Notes: generated by a model not told the origin, from the letters alone. A stretch of DNA of 64,000 nt from Monomorium pharaonis (GCF_013373865.1 NC_050471.1:17231047-17295046); one strand, 5' to 3'; shown: positions 46,648 to 59,128, counted from the stretch's first letter. Numbers and translations are program-made.

Positions 46648-46789
46648 CATTCATTACAAACAACTAATAAAAACTATTTTATTGCCTTAGAATTATTAAT
46701 TAAAAATTTCATAATGTACGTTTAACTATTCAAGATCACATTCATGAGTTCTTCAGTGCACCTCCAATTCCAAAGAAATTGAAGTTGCG

Positions 46790-47260
46790 GCTGAGTTGCG
46801 TACGTCAGAGTTGTCAGGCAACTTTCAGAAACATTTGCGAGTGTTACAACAATTAAAGGAACTTATGGACAAATGGAACTTATTTTCTGATCATTATAAA
46901 GTTAAATCCAATAACAAAAAAAAAAAAACTAAACGTAATTCAGGAAAAAGCGTCTATACTGAACAACTAATAGAATTTCTTAATACTTGATGTGGACTTC
47001 TTGAAGCCATTCATCTTACACATGTAAATGCTACTACGACGAAAACTTCGGCACAAAAATCAAATCAAAATAACTCAAATAAAGGTGGAAGTAAAACTCC
47101 TAAACATTTAGTCACAAGTCAGGCAAACAAATGTGTTCTTTACAAACGAGCACATCAAATTCATGCGTGTAAAATTTTTAAAAAACTTTCAGTAAAGTCA
47201 CAATGCAATAAACATAAAAGATCAAATCTTTCTTAGAATTATTTAAGCTGTAGTCACAAG
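46790..47260 (+). pseudogene. BEL/Pao gag fragment
   Basis: Peptides ELSGNFQKHLRVLQQLKELM and YTEQLIEFLNT, a stop, then KCVLYKRAHQIHACKIFKKL and NYLSCSHK. The latter is a decayed gag zinc-knuckle region of the BEL/Pao type. The first Cys pair is damaged (CVLY for CVLC). Stops and truncation at about 47260, where a non-LTR element begins, show it is dead. Confidence 0.65.
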
Positions 47261-47598
47261 TTATTTATCCCATGCGTTGAGTACCTATCGGATACGTCTC
47301 CAGGTGACAAATCGAAGGACACCCGGGTAAGAAACCCTGGTCCGAGCCTAAACTTCCGTGTGCTAGGGTAGACCATCCGGGGTAGTAACGGTTATAACCG
47401 ACCCCAACGGGCGTAAAACTCTGCTCAGGAACAAGAAAACCGTTACCGTGAACCAACTCCCCAAGCCAATCTGGGGAACTATCGTGACGAGAGCACTAGG
47501 GGAGCAGTGTCTTAAACGATGCCTCTGGGAAATTGGCTAAGTATTTACCCACGCATGCAGGACTCTGCGTGGGTAAACCACATCTTCCCTAGCCACTC

Positions 47599-48395
47599 GT
47601 GGAAACTTTATGGATCTTGATAAAAATTTTTCTAAACTCAAGGAAGACATCCCAATCAAGGCTTTCGCCTAAGAACTCCGGAGAGGTAGTAGAAGCAAAG
47701 TCGGGAGCTAAGCGGATCCCTGAGGGCATGGAAAACACCGGGACTGTAATAGACGCTTCGGCAAAGGAAGCGAATCTTGATTTTAAAAAACGCTCCGGAG
47801 CCGCGAGGAAAATGAGAACTCGGGAGCGGAAAGAGACTCAGGCTCAGGCTCGAGCAGGAACTCCCTCGACCGTTTCAGAGACCTTGACCTTGGACATCGA
47901 AATGAAGAGAACACAGGAACGAAAAAAGGGGGCTCAGACTCGGGCCGGACCTCTGCCAGCCGTTCCGGGGACTTTGATCTCGGCTATCCCCCGAACGCCG
48001 GATGGGAAGTCTCAGGGAAACACCAGTAATAAGCGCCGGAAAGGACGAAAAAAGCACAGGATGCAAGAGATCCATGCTTATGCTGACGCCGCGGACTTCC
48101 TGACAAGAATGGTCGTCGCAGAAGGGTACCGCGACGTTAACTGCTGAGTGGTTAGCGCAACTAAAAGATGCGGTCTTCAAGGAAATTCAGGGGATCCAAA
48201 AAGATATCCTGTCCAGATTCAACGGCACCTCTCCGAAAGCAGAAACTGTGGTTATTAGGTGCGCGGATGCGGAGTCACGCATCGGAGATGGCTGGAGTCA
48301 AGATGGTGAGACTGGAGGCGCTGCAAAAGCAGTCGTACAGAGTGGTAATGTAGGTCTCGGAACCTCTTATGAGCGCGGCCGTTTCTGGAGCTGAT
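47599..48395 (+). pseudogene. Non-LTR ORF1 relic
   Basis: Basic, low-complexity protein with two related segments of about 33 residues (RERKETQAQARAGTPSTVSE and QERKKGAQTRAGPLPAVPG), each followed by TL plus acidic residues, then EIHAYADAADFLTRMVVAEG. A shift near 48135 leads into WLAQLKDAVFKEIQGIQKDI and a region with RCADAES. No zinc knuckle is seen, so the usual C-terminal end may be lost. Assignment rests on position before the endonuclease. Confidence 0.5.
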
Positions 48396-48473
48396 GGAGC
48401 GGCAAAATCCACGGCTCATCACCTCGGGCTAACGCGTTCTTATCAAAAACGTAGGGGCTACCTGCGAGGGTAG

Positions 48474-48836
48474 AAACAGATCAACTTGCACCATAGCAAA
48501 GGAGCCTCGACTGTCCTTGCCAGGCGCCAAGCTAGGGTGCACAGCCATATACAAAAACCCTGGCTAATCCAGGTCTGTATTAGGGATCTGACGAAGTGCA
48601 GAAAACTGTTTAGGTTTCCGCGTGAAGAACGACCCAGGGCCTGTGTGGTTGTTAAGAGATTGGAAACCCAATTGCTGCCAAATTTCTATTCCAGGGACTT
48701 GGTAGCAATTGTGATCAAGGCCACTAGTGGGACCGAAACCAGAGAAAAGGTGGTGGTGGTGTCGCACAGTGGCGCCAAATCCCGAAAAGCTGACCAAAAC
48801 CTCAAAAAAATGAACGTTAGATTTGGACTAGTTTGA
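48474..48836 (+). pseudogene. Non-LTR ORF2 endonuclease fragment
   Basis: Starts QINLHHSKGASTVLARRQA, then IQKPWLIQVCIRDL and RPRACVVVKRLETQLLPNFY, then SRDLVAIVIKA. These are the opening motifs of APE-type endonucleases of arthropod non-LTR elements (QINLHHSK start, QKPW catalytic Glu position changed to Lys, RPRA). The usual Glu of QEPW is Lys here. The remainder of the endonuclease and the RT are absent. Confidence 0.65.
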
Positions 48837-49659
48837 CTGTTGGAAAGGATAGTCGGATGATTGAGGCATCCAATCATAACAAAGAAAGGGTTCTTTCTTT
48901 ATACCTGGGTCTATCGGTTCAGTATTCGAAATCATCCTTTGTTTAGAGTGCACACATCGCGCAAGAAAACAAAGAAAATAACGGTTTGTTCCTAACAACG
49001 TAATTTAAAAATAAAATCTTTGATTTTAATTTTATAACATGGAAGTGACTCCTGCAGGTATGTAGAAAATGTTTTTATACTGATATAACCAAAATTTAAT
49101 TTTTATCTGTTTGAAATAAGGCATGATTCGGTGCTCTTATAAAAGCAATATAATTGTAGAAACTTTTATTTTCAATTAAATGAAAAGTTATATATACCAC
49201 CATATCCCGCAAAATTCTAAATTCAGGCTTTAGTTTACTTCATTACCTAATGAAATTTACAAGATTTAGCTGCCAATAGATGCCTATGCTATAGTTATTT
49301 GCATTTGTATTCGTTCAGTCAAGCAACACGTGCATGCGAAAGAAATCATTGTAGCATAATAGGCATCTAAATTGGTTCCATTTTTGTACTTGACTTTTTT
49401 AGATACTTTAATTAGATTATATATTTAGAAGTCTTATAATTATTCTTAATTAAAAATAAAATTTTAATTATTTTAATTACAATTAAATTAAAATTAAAAA
49501 ATATTTTTAAAACTTTTAAAATTAAATTTGGCTTGTATAATATTAAAAATAAATAACCAATATAAAAAAGGCCATACGGTTAAAAAAAAAGCAGTCACAA
49601 TTTCATTGCCTGTTTTATTTATTTTTAAAATTAAATAACAAGATATATATAGTATATAT

Positions 49660-51648
49660 TGTGACGTGACAGCCGCAGGCTGCTGTCCGTCACAAGGGCC
49701 TTATCGGCCCTTACACATTAACATCACGCGGGTCCTGCGTCCTCCCGCTCGGGAGCGGATGCAAAAGCGTGTTGTCTCGTGTTTTTTGTGTGTGTGATGT
49801 CCCACGTGCTGTCCGTTTATTAATTGATAAGATTCTTGCGAGCGCTGCATCGCGGGTGCAGCGGAAATCGGTGGCCACAGCGATCTGTCTTGCAATTTTT
49901 GGGCGTCTCGTCTCGACGGAGAACCTTCCCGGAGATCACAAAGTGAGTGGACATCGAGGGAGTAAGGAAGACCCTTTTTGAGCGGGGGTCCGCAGGTAAT
50001 GCCGCCTTTATCTTGCCTGCCATTTGTGTCGTTCGAAAGTTCCGATACTGCCGCCGAATCGCTTTCAAAATCCAGCGAAGGCGCGCAAAGCCGGCATCCC
50101 GACAGGGTGACTGCAGACCCGATCCCGCATAAATTCCGGCGGAGATCGCGACAGCTTGTAATCAGCGCACGCTCTCGTCGAGGAGGAGGTAACACCCTGG
50201 TGGCGGAGGATGCGCCCGGCAACGAGAGAGGAATCTGCCAGAGACGGAAGCGCCAAGATTCTCGTGCACGGGGTCCCAACTTATCGACCGCCGGGCTTGG
50301 ATCGATCAGCCGGCGACAGCGTGCATGCCGCGCTCTGCGTGAAAATCGATTCCGGAAAACCGGCCAATAAGGGCCCGGAGTACCGGAGGCAAGGTGGGGC
50401 GCGCCGCCAAGCAGACTCCGCGAGATCCAGGATTTCGCACTCGTGCTGCGGACGTTAGCTATACTGTGCGTGTGTTCCGGAGTCCCAAGCTAAGATTTGT
50501 GAGAGAGGACGCAGGAGCCGAGATCATCCCGACCCGGAGGCAGGCGAGAAAGAGGCAACGTGGTGAGACGAGCGTCACAATACCGTGTGAAGCTACCGAT
50601 TTCGCGGTTGGGCAAGTTGTGGTAAAGTCGCGGATTTATAGTCGCATTTTCCGACTTTTTAAGTAACGTTTCGAGCTCGCGAAATTATCGGAGTATCGCT
50701 GGCTCGCCTGATCGCGCCCGCCCGCGTGAACTCGCGCCGTGCTGTTCGTTAGCATTATAATTACGTTGCGTATGCGTCCCGATCCGCAGCCGAGTCATTT
50801 GTGTCTTGTAACGTGATCGCAGCGTACATTACTGTCGTGAATCCTAAAGTAGATTTTCGTGCTTTTATTATTTCAGAAAATCCGATTTCCCTCTATCGCA
50901 TTTATACCGCGAATCTCTTTGTAATTACGCTCTCGTCCAATTTATCATAATTGTCTTGTACCGCCTCGTTGGCGAGGTCACAATAATTATCGCGCGTATT
51001 AGTCGCGGGACCCTCTAACGAGCGGAAGAACACGAGTCTGTCGCGTGCCGCGCGGGCTCAGAGTTGCGGTTCGTCCCGATCGCCCTTGGCGAGACTTTGA
51101 TTCTATCGGGATTCCGGCATCCACCAGCGACGCGGGATAAAGCGTAGATAAGTCGGAGAATTCCCGCGTACGCCAAATATAACTCCGCTAATTATCCCGC
51201 ATCCGCAATTAATTCCAAGTGATCGCCCGCTTGTGTCTCACGCGCACTGCCACCGCCGGTCAACGGGGCCTTGTTATTCTGTACCACTTATTGTTAAATA
51301 TATTTCTTATTTTTATTGTTAAATGGTCGTGGTCTGAATAGTTCTCTCGCCTTCCCGATTCAATCCGCCCGCGCCGAACCTCCCCCTCTATCATTTTAGG
51401 GCTGAGCAGCTAGATATCGAAACCGCCGACACCCGGTCGCCTACGAGGCTTACTCTTTTCGTGATTCGGTCGATCAAAGTGTAATCTCATGCGTATTGAG
51501 AAAAGAGTGGTACGCTTAACGTACCTGGCGCCCAATCGAATTTTTGGTGTCGGAAACCTTACGAAAACGGTCGCCCCGACACCCGGGCGGCTGAGGGCCG
51601 CGACCAAAAACGACGCAAAGTTGGCCGTCGCTCGCGAGCACGGTTACA
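49660..51648 (+). repeat. Family-A long LTR-like repeat (copy A4), exact 4-bp duplication
   Basis: 1,989 bp from TGTGACGTGACAGCCGCAGG to GCACGGTTACA, flanked by ATAT on both sides. The best-preserved copy and the reference for A1-A3. Has CCTGGCGCCCAA about 120 bases before the end and a conserved CCCCGACACCCGGGCG segment after it. Open frames up to 192 codons on either strand are CpG-rich artefacts with no domain. Confidence 0.85.
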
Positions 51649-51959
51649 ATATATATATATATTTTTTTTTAATTAAAGTCTTATTGTAAATATTGATGAA
51701 ACAAAAAATAATATTTGGCATATAATATAAGTAAAATAAATTACACAAGAAAAGGGAGAGAGGAAGAGAGAAATAAAATACGCATGCATAGGCATACTAC
51801 ACAATGTTATTCTCCTCCCTCCTTCTTCCCCTCTCTCTTTCTCTCAATTTAACAATAACACTTTCCAGCACAATAATTATAATTTAAGTACATGTGTAAA
51901 TAACTTACTTTATGTCACTTTTCTGACTTATTCTTCTTATTATTTTCTTACTTCTAATT

Positions 51960-52010
51960 CTCCCCCCTCCCTCCCTCTCTCCCTCTCTCTCTCTCTCTCT
52001 CTCTGTCCTT
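51960..52010. repeat. (CT)n microsatellite
   Basis: A pyrimidine-rich CCCTCTCT tract, part of 51800-52010 low-complexity DNA. Confidence 0.85.
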
Positions 52011-52127
52011 TGATTTGATACAAAAGCGTAAGCCTTGCTAGGGCTCTTGAATCCGTACCGGAATAATTATAATATTTCTTGCGAATTAAATTAGAATTAG
52101 AGTTGAGCGGGTCTAAGAAATTGATAT

Positions 52128-53469
52128 CAGGGACCCGGACCGCACCGAAACCGAAACCGATAACCGGTTCATAACCGGTTTTTTAGCCGGACCGAAACCG
52201 TAAACCAGAACCAAATTCTGCTAAATTTACAGCACCGGAACCATAACTGGAACCGATTAAATATTTTTAGGTTTACGGTTTTTTCGGTATATTTTTCTGG
52301 TTTTTTAAATTTACTTTTACATAATATTTTTATATTTTTAATTTAAATTTTTTGTCGTTTCTATTATTTTTACTTAATACTACTTCGAGTCTAATTGAAT
52401 ATTACTGCTTCCTATATCTAATTGGTTCTTAATGTGACATCTTTGAACTGAGATTGCAATTATGAAATTGCAACAATCGTATGTGACATGAACATAATGT
52501 TTTTTTAAAACTTTTTTTAGTTTAAGATGTACATACTTTTTAAGATGTACATAGTTTTATTACCACTGCATTTAGTCTTATTACTACATATTTGTATTTT
52601 TTATATATAGGGTATCCCGCATCAGATATGCAATATCTCATGGAAAGATAGACGGGATCAAAGTGAACATAAAAGTCCACTATAGTTTTTGGATATCTCC
52701 AATGATAGCCGAGATATAAATTTTTCAAATTGTACAAATGAGAACACGCCAAGGAAAGCGCTGAGCCGCTCGAACTGCCGCCGGCAGCTACTGATTGACA
52801 CAGTAGTGCTATAGTTCGAGCGGCTCAGCACGCTCTCATTCGTACAATTTGAAAAATTAATATCTCGGCTATCATTGGAGATATCCAAAAACTATAGTGG
52901 ACTTTTTATGTTCACCTTGATCTCGTCTATCTTTCCATAAAGTATTGCATACCTGATGTGGGACACCCTGTATATATTCTGAATTAAAAAAATTATTGTA
53001 CACATTTTGCTTATTACTTTTTATTTGCAACTTTGCGGATTCTTGTCTATCTACTTATACTTTTTTTGCTTTTTCCTCTTATTTCTCTTATTTAATCTTT
53101 TTTTGAAGCAATAAATTTATTGGTAGCACAATTCAAATTGATTCCTTTTTTCATACGTAAATATTTTTTATAAATTATTATTAAACATTATTAAATGTTA
53201 TTAAATATTATAATACTTAATAATATGTTAAATATTATATATTATTAAATATAAATAGGAATTATGTAATAATTACTATTACATAATAATTACTTCTTAA
53301 ATAATAATATTAGAAGAACCGGAACCGTAACCGGAAAAAACCGTAATTAAACGGTTTTGGGTTTTTGTATTTGCCAAGAAACCGAAACTGAAACCGTAAC
53401 CGGTTTTCAAATCTTTTTATTAAACCGTAACCGTAACCGAACCTTAATTTCATTCGGTCCGGGTCCCTG
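52128..53469. mobile_element. Non-autonomous hAT with exact 8-bp duplication and CCGGTT-rich ends
   Basis: Ends are CAGGGACCCGGACCG and CGGTCCGGGTCCCTG. ATTGATAT is duplicated exactly (52120-52127, 53470-53477). CAGGG ends and 8-bp duplication identify hAT. Both subterminal 150-base regions are packed with ACCGAAACC, ACCGGTT and ACCGTAACC motifs, likely transposase binding sites (inference). The interior is AT-rich and contains a palindromic MITE. 1,342 bp, no transposase. Confidence 0.9.
52606..52974. mobile_element. Palindromic TA-type MITE nested in the hAT element
   Basis: Arms of about 170 bases mirror each other (GGGTATCCCGCATCAG and, from the right, GGGTGTCCCACATCAG at the tips; GTTCGAGCGGCTCAG near the centre). 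It lies within TATATA runs, consistent with a TA duplication. No ORF. Confidence 0.8.
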
Positions 53470-53477
53470 ATTGATAT

Positions 53478-54480
53478 TGAGGGAGTTTGTGGGAGAAAAG
53501 CGCCTTAATAGGCTAGCCCATTGCCCACGCAGAAAGTGGGAGAAATTTGTGGGGTGAAGCGCCTTGACAGGCAGCCCGTGGCCCACGGAGTGAAAGGAAT
53601 TGTGGGATTTCTGTTGTCAAGCCCTTCGATTATTCTCTCGCGAGTTCCGTCATTCGCGCAAAGCGAAACTTCTGATGTATTTTTTTATTCACTCATTATA
53701 TTTCTCTTGTTAATTTCTTTCGTTGCAATAAACGCGCTGTTAATGTGTTTTACTCTGAGTCTACGTTAATTTTTGTGCCGTTTTATGTCGTCTTAATTAA
53801 CCGAACATTCGCCTGTGGCCTACCGCCCCGCCCCTCTGCTAAAATTGTAGCGGCCGGCTAAATACTCCGAACGAGCGTGAAGCGGGATCTTGATGTTACT
53901 TTCGCGTTCGGATTTGACACGACAAAGGTGCGTGTCTGGCGCCCAACATTTGTGATAAGTCCCGCAAATCGCTCAGCGATAAATTGGGATGCATTCGAGG
54001 GAACGTCCATCCTCCCTCCATCTTTCGTATCGTTTTTGATCCGCGTCGCAATTCCGCACGGCGGAACGCAAAGAAAACGCGTAACAATACGTATATATTT
54101 ATCTGCGTGCGGGTATGTGGTTGCTTACGGAATGAGAGAAAAAGGACGAAGAGAGAGAGTAAGAAACAGAAAAGAGAAAATTGAATAGTAATTCTTATTG
54201 CGACGGTGATCAGAATAATAACAGTAGCCAGAATATTACTTACAGGACGAGATCTTACTATCGATCTCGTAAATATTAGTGAATGCGTAGTACGTAGTAA
54301 TACCCAGGGTGGTTCCTTCGAAATAATAAATGCGCAAGATGTATTTCGCGAGATAACTGTCGAGCAGCAAGACAGACTACTAGAGCGAAAATACTGATTT
54401 TCGCGGCTCTCGCGCTCCTTATATACCCCAAAACTAGGATTCAGGTGGGAAACCGGCAGGCAGAGGTTTGTGGAGAAGTA
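53478..54480 (-). repeat. Family-C LTR-like repeat (copy C1)
   Basis: The minus strand has TATATAAGG (54419-54425) and a TCAGT initiator whose A lies 30 bases downstream (54395), then CTCTAGTAGT and further blocks shared with 61430-62490. At the far end both copies have CCTATTAAGGCGCTT followed by CTCCCAC or TTCCCAC. On the plus strand a CTGGCGCCCAAC motif occurs at 53930, so another repeat may be mixed in. Ends not fixed. Confidence 0.6.
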
Positions 54481-55393
54481 GAGCCCTCTTCATATAAAAA
54501 AAAGCTTTATTTCTATAGTTTTACTGACACTAATTATCATGAAAAGTCAGTACGTTCACATTATTACTGACACTATCAAGACGTTCGACTTCTTTTACAC
54601 GATCTTGATATGACGCGATGTTTTTTGTTTATACAATGTTTTCAGGGGTGAGAATGCTAGCGTTACGTAAACTTAATACCCCCCTCCCACATTTGTTTTT
54701 AATTTCCTGCAAACGGATAGAAGCACAAGTTCGGGATTAGGGCAACAAATTAGCACATAATTAACACATAATTATGCTGCATAATTAAATTTTTTTAGTG
54801 ATGGGGATACCAGATTTGCAGAAGATATTATGAGATCGATCTAGTAGTAACGCTAACACAGTTTCTAGGCTGACATTAATGAATACCTAAGGCAGCTGTT
54901 TTAATCGGTAAAAGTCCGACATTTCCCTTAGCTTCTTTTCAGGGAACAAATGCACGAAAATTTTCCTTGTATTACAAAAAAGTTACATATAATACTATTC
55001 ATAAATAACGGTGTCTAACAATTTATATCAGTTAAAACTAATTTTTATTTAAATAAAAGAATTTTCAGATAAAATTTGAAATAAAATAATAGTAAGTTAA
55101 TTCTTCGATTAATAAATGTTTTAAATACAATTAAAAAACGCCTATTTTAGTGTGCAGCGAATCTTAATGCTGAATATAATTTGTATATTAATTTAATATT
55201 CTCAGCTTTATATAAATTTTGTCAGTTTTGAAACACAATATCAATAGGTAAATCTCGATGCTCAGAGATATCTTTAAAAACCCTCTTTCCCGAAAAATCA
55301 TGGATGAGATATTATTTTTCACAATAAATTATTTATAATTTTTTCCAAAAAAGGAAGATTTCAAAAATACTTCAGAGCATCAAAATTTAATTA
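54481..55393. other. AT-rich intronic DNA, nothing recognised
   Basis: Two partial repeats of a TTACTGACACTA motif (about 54521 and 54564) are the only structure noticed. No ORF or repeat partner. Confidence 0.5.
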
Positions 55394-55397
55394 TTAA

Positions 55398-55732
55398 CTC
55401 TTCATATTCACATTGGGTGGTTACCATCCATGATTTTCTAACCCCAAAAAATTCAGCGCTCTATACCTTTTAAGTACCGTGATAAATAGAAAAAAACTCA
55501 AAAACTGTAGAAATATTTTTTTTAATCGCAAAATATAATTTTTTAAATATAAAATTTCTTAAATATTAATACCAAAAGTATGTAAATACTTTCTATAAAT
55601 ATTAAAATTAATTCATAAATTTTTTCAGAATTTTAGTATATTTTTAAAAATACAGCTGTTTGAAAACCGCCATGAGTGGCAACCACCCAGTGTATATGTG
55701 AAGATTGAAACAATAAGTGTGTATGCGAAAGG
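55398..55732. mobile_element. Probable TTAA-flanked MITE
   Basis: Inverted segments CTTCATATTCACATTGGGTG and, from the right, CTTCACATATACACTGGGTG, each leading to GGTT(A/G)CCA(T/C). TTAA stands at 55394-55397 and 55733-55736. The right end has about 27 extra bases outside the arm, so the boundary is less certain than for 12181-12708. Confidence 0.55.
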
Positions 55733-56054
55733 TTAACTACGTTTCTGACGATCGACAAAATTGTTGGCGCGTAATTTATATAAAGCTAAAAATATTAAAT
55801 TAATAGAAAAATTACATTTAGCACCAAGATCCGCTGCGATCGAAATATGCGTTCCTAAACTTCTAAAAAAAATTTTTAGCAAAGAATTCTGTTCACACTA
55901 ATTATATAAAAAACTTTTTATAGTATAATGGATATAAATCTATTATTAATGAGTTTCTATTATAAGTAGTTATGTCACAAAAATGTCTGCTCAGTTACCT
56001 TTAAAAAAAAAAAATAAAATAGTATTCTAGAATCATCTTCTATCCTTTACGTAC

Positions 56055-56183
56055 CTCTGTTTCTGATTCTGATTCTGATTCACTGTCGCTGTCTGTGGCA
56101 CTATTCTTTGATCTATTGGTTCCACTCGTTTTAGGCTCTTCATCATCCTCTTCCTCACTAGAGCTCTCCTGTCCTTTATTTTT
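56055..56183 (-). CDS. PDAP1: PDAP1/HASPP28-like protein, acidic exon
   Basis: A minus-strand exon between TTATTTTGCAG and GTACGT. It encodes KNKGQESSSEEEDDEEPKTS, then GTNRSKNSATDSDSESESES and ETE (129 bases, 43 codons, phase 0 at both ends). PDAP1 proteins have such a Ser/Glu-rich phosphorylated segment just before the GVEGLI-IENPNRV core, which is what the next exon (35258-35391) supplies. The N-terminal exon expected to encode the MPxG...HKGR motif was not found between 56184 and 64000 and probably lies to the right. Confidence 0.9.
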
Positions 56184-58030
56184 CTGCAAAATAAGCTTGA
56201 ATTAAATAACTAACTCCACTTTGAGTAAAGTATCGAAAAAAAAAGTTATATTTTCTTAAAAAATTCACTGATGGGAAATATAACGTTTTGTATCAAAACT
56301 GGTAAGAGCTAATAATTATGTATCTTACACAATAGTTAATTTTTAAGAGGTTTTTTGTGTCGTTGGTAACAAATCAAAAGTCAATTTTGAAATTCAAAAT
56401 GGCGGATTTAGTATGGCAGCTTTAATGACTAACTTTGATATTTTACTATGGAAACGTATTACACTTTTTTGTATCATTTGTTACAAATTCTATATATCTA
56501 GATATCTGTATGTATATGTATATTTACACACGCGCGCGCGCGCGCGCATTCATACATATATAGTCCAGGCAAATTAGACTTTAAACATAAGTTAATAAAA
56601 TTATAAATGGCAATTTCTCTTCACCAAAATGTTCGGAAGGTGATTAGAAATAAAATATGTGTGTTTGAGACTCGCAACTCGTTTCGGAAAGTTGTAAAAA
56701 AAGGCACAAAGCTGTAAAAAACAGGTTTTTTGTAGGTGCAACAAAACGTAAACATTTTACAAAAAAAAGTTTTAAATAAAAAATGTAGCTTTTGAAAAGA
56801 CCTACAAAATGAGCCGCGTCAAGTTAAAACCGGTTCACGCGTTTAATTGCAAAAAAATTAAAACCGTCGAAACAAGTCTTTTTTCACTTATTTATTAATT
56901 GTAGTGTCCTATACGTTACTGTATGTGTGTGTGTGAGCGAAAGCACAGCGCGAGCTGAGTGTGGCGCGTGAGGGATGCGTGGCGAGCAGAAAAGAAAGCC
57001 ATACAGTGTATGTGCCGGCATCAGTACGATCGACATCTCATCGGAGTTCTGTACGTTCTAACTAAATACATTTTCGCATTACATCAGTTTAGTTCTGTCT
57101 TTGCGCGCTAGTTAACTCGAACCTATCCGGCTCCATTCCTCAATCTTCATACACAACATTAATCATAAAGATTTGAAGATATGGCTTTAAAAATGTGGTA
57201 CAATATGCCTCTCACAATGATGAAAAAGTGTGTAAAATTTTAGCCCAAAATCTTTATTAGTTTTTGCAAAAAGCTATTTGTTTATTAAAAACTCGTTTCC
57301 GAAAAACTTAATTTCTTCAGCTTTGGCAAATCACACAGCAACCAACCTGGGTGCTTTTTACTCTTTAAAAATTGTACTATCATGTACAATTTGAAACAAA
57401 GCGATTTTTATAATTTAAACTATCAAAAAATGGATCTAAAAAATAGGTACGTTTTTTTCTTGTTAACAAATGGAATAACTCTTTTAATTTTTATCATAGA
57501 GAATCGGCGCAAAAACTAATCGTTAGTTTTTATTTTTATACAAATTAAAAAAAAATTGACTTTTTCTCAATTTACAACCAAAATAACTTTTTTTTAATTA
57601 AAATTTATTGTAGCTCTAATTGTTAAAATTAAGAGCTAAAACTTGCACCAAGTCTAAAAAAAGAGTAAAATTTACTGTCTTTAAATTTTCAAATAAATAT
57701 CTTTAAAAGTTTTGTTTATACAATGTTATGAAGTTGCAACGTACGAGCAAGACGACGTATGACGGTAGAGTGGAGAAAGCGACGCTCGACGCGGCTTGCT
57801 GCCTGTGCACGTGCGCGAGATTGAATTTGCGCCTTCAAATTGCTAAAACTTGCAATATCTCAATAATAAATTAACGTAAAACAATGATTTTTTTTTTTTA
57901 TCTGAAGCTCAACAAACTCTTTACAAATAACGCAACCATTTTTTTCTAAATCCACATATAACCTTCAAATTTTCAATTCTTTGATTTTTAATATTTTATT
58001 TCTACTGTTTGTTATTAATAATGTTTTAAT
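56184..58030. other. AT-rich DNA upstream of the acidic exon
   Basis: Contains a (CG)n/(CA)n microsatellite at 56525-56550, GC-rich islands at 56930-57010 and 57750-57835, and otherwise A/T-rich sequence. No exon or transposon that I can support. Confidence 0.5.
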
Positions 58031-58244
58031 GTAAAATATATTATGCGATCAACAAATAAATGTCGCATTAAAGTACGTCTTTACTATTTAAACTTGGAAA
58101 TAATGCAATTTTTAAGTTTTTTTATTACTTTTGACACTTATATTGTAAAATATTTATTTATGTCGCCTGTACAACATTATTTTGTATGTATTCGAACTGA
58201 ATAATTTTTGGTTTATCGTCTGAATAAATAACAATTTTCTCGCT

Positions 58245-59128
58245 CATGTTATTATTGTAGGAGAAAACGTAGATTTATTAGTAATATTAACGCAACGAGC
58301 GTCACAAAATAATACTTTTTTTTTAACCAAACAAAGACAACACAGCACAACAAATTTACGTGTATATCGCTTAATAGTTTCAAATATCCGACATTACAAA
58401 AATTAATTGCTTTTGTACATGCGTTTACTGGTTGCATTACAACTTCAAGTTTTTATAAGCAAGATAAAAATAAAATTATTCGCATTTTGTTAGAATTCCA
58501 TATTTGCAAATATTAGCAGAAACATTTAATAATCCGAATACAAAATTGCCTAAAATTATCAACAGCGGAAATAAAATAATAGTAGAAATGTATGGTACTA
58601 AAAATAATACACGATTTCTAAACGAATTACACTTCGAAAAATCGACAATAAAGACCTCCTTCAAATTAGAATCCGCCAACTGAAGGAGCTGCTAAGCAGC
58701 ATTCTTTAAGAACATATCTCCAAGTCAAACAATGGCTTGGAAATATAATACAAAATTAGCAAAATTTTAGCGATGGAAAATGTCAATTAATGGATTGCAA
58801 CCAATATATACCAAAGATAAACTCATTCCTGAGAAATTATTAAATAAAATAAATTGCAGATGTGAGATAAGATGCAAAATAAAAACTTGCAGTTGTAAAA
58901 AGCATAGATTATATTGTACGCATCTGTGTTCTACTTGCCACGGTGAATCTTGTGCCAACGTAGACCACATTCCTATACAAATACATGAAGACAATATACA
59001 TAATGAAAATTATAATTATATTGACTTCAATGACATAATTGTTGAGCAAAAATGTAATAATTTAGACAATGAAAACAAAGAAGATGACAATAGTAATAAT
59101 AATAATAATATAAAAAAAGAGAGTATAT
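58245..59128 (+). pseudogene. Orphan ORF relic, second copy
   Basis: Decayed blocks in order: HVIIVGENVDLLVILTQ, FVHAFTGCITTSSFYKQ (Asp of GCDTTS changed to Ile), AAKQHSLRTYLQVKQWLGN, then an open segment from 58780 with INCRCEIRCKIKTCSCKKHR, LYCTHLCSTCHGESCANV and an Asn/Asp-rich tail. The order is the same as in 30269-31228. Frame shifts separate the first three blocks. Confidence 0.7.

Larger units (their letters stand above)
47260..48890 (+). mobile_element. Non-LTR retrotransposon, 5' half only
   Basis: A GC-richer block replaces the BEL/Pao sequence at about 47260. It contains a 340-base leader, an ORF1 relic and the start of an ORF2 endonuclease, then stops. Non-LTR elements usually lose the 5' end, so retaining the 5' half and lacking the RT is atypical and points to later deletion. 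48890-49640 is AT-rich with nothing recognised. Confidence 0.65.

Noticed and set aside
47599..48147. Host basic nuclear protein
   Set aside because: It sits in a non-LTR context directly before an endonuclease fragment and has shifts.
49701..50370. Overlapping 130-192 codon ORFs in family-A copies
   Set aside because: Present on both strands, no domain, and not preserved as protein among A1-A4; CpG-rich DNA has few stops.
58780..59128. Small metallothionein-like gene
   Set aside because: The Cys-rich peptide is the tail of the orphan transposon ORF, with matching upstream blocks and TIRs.
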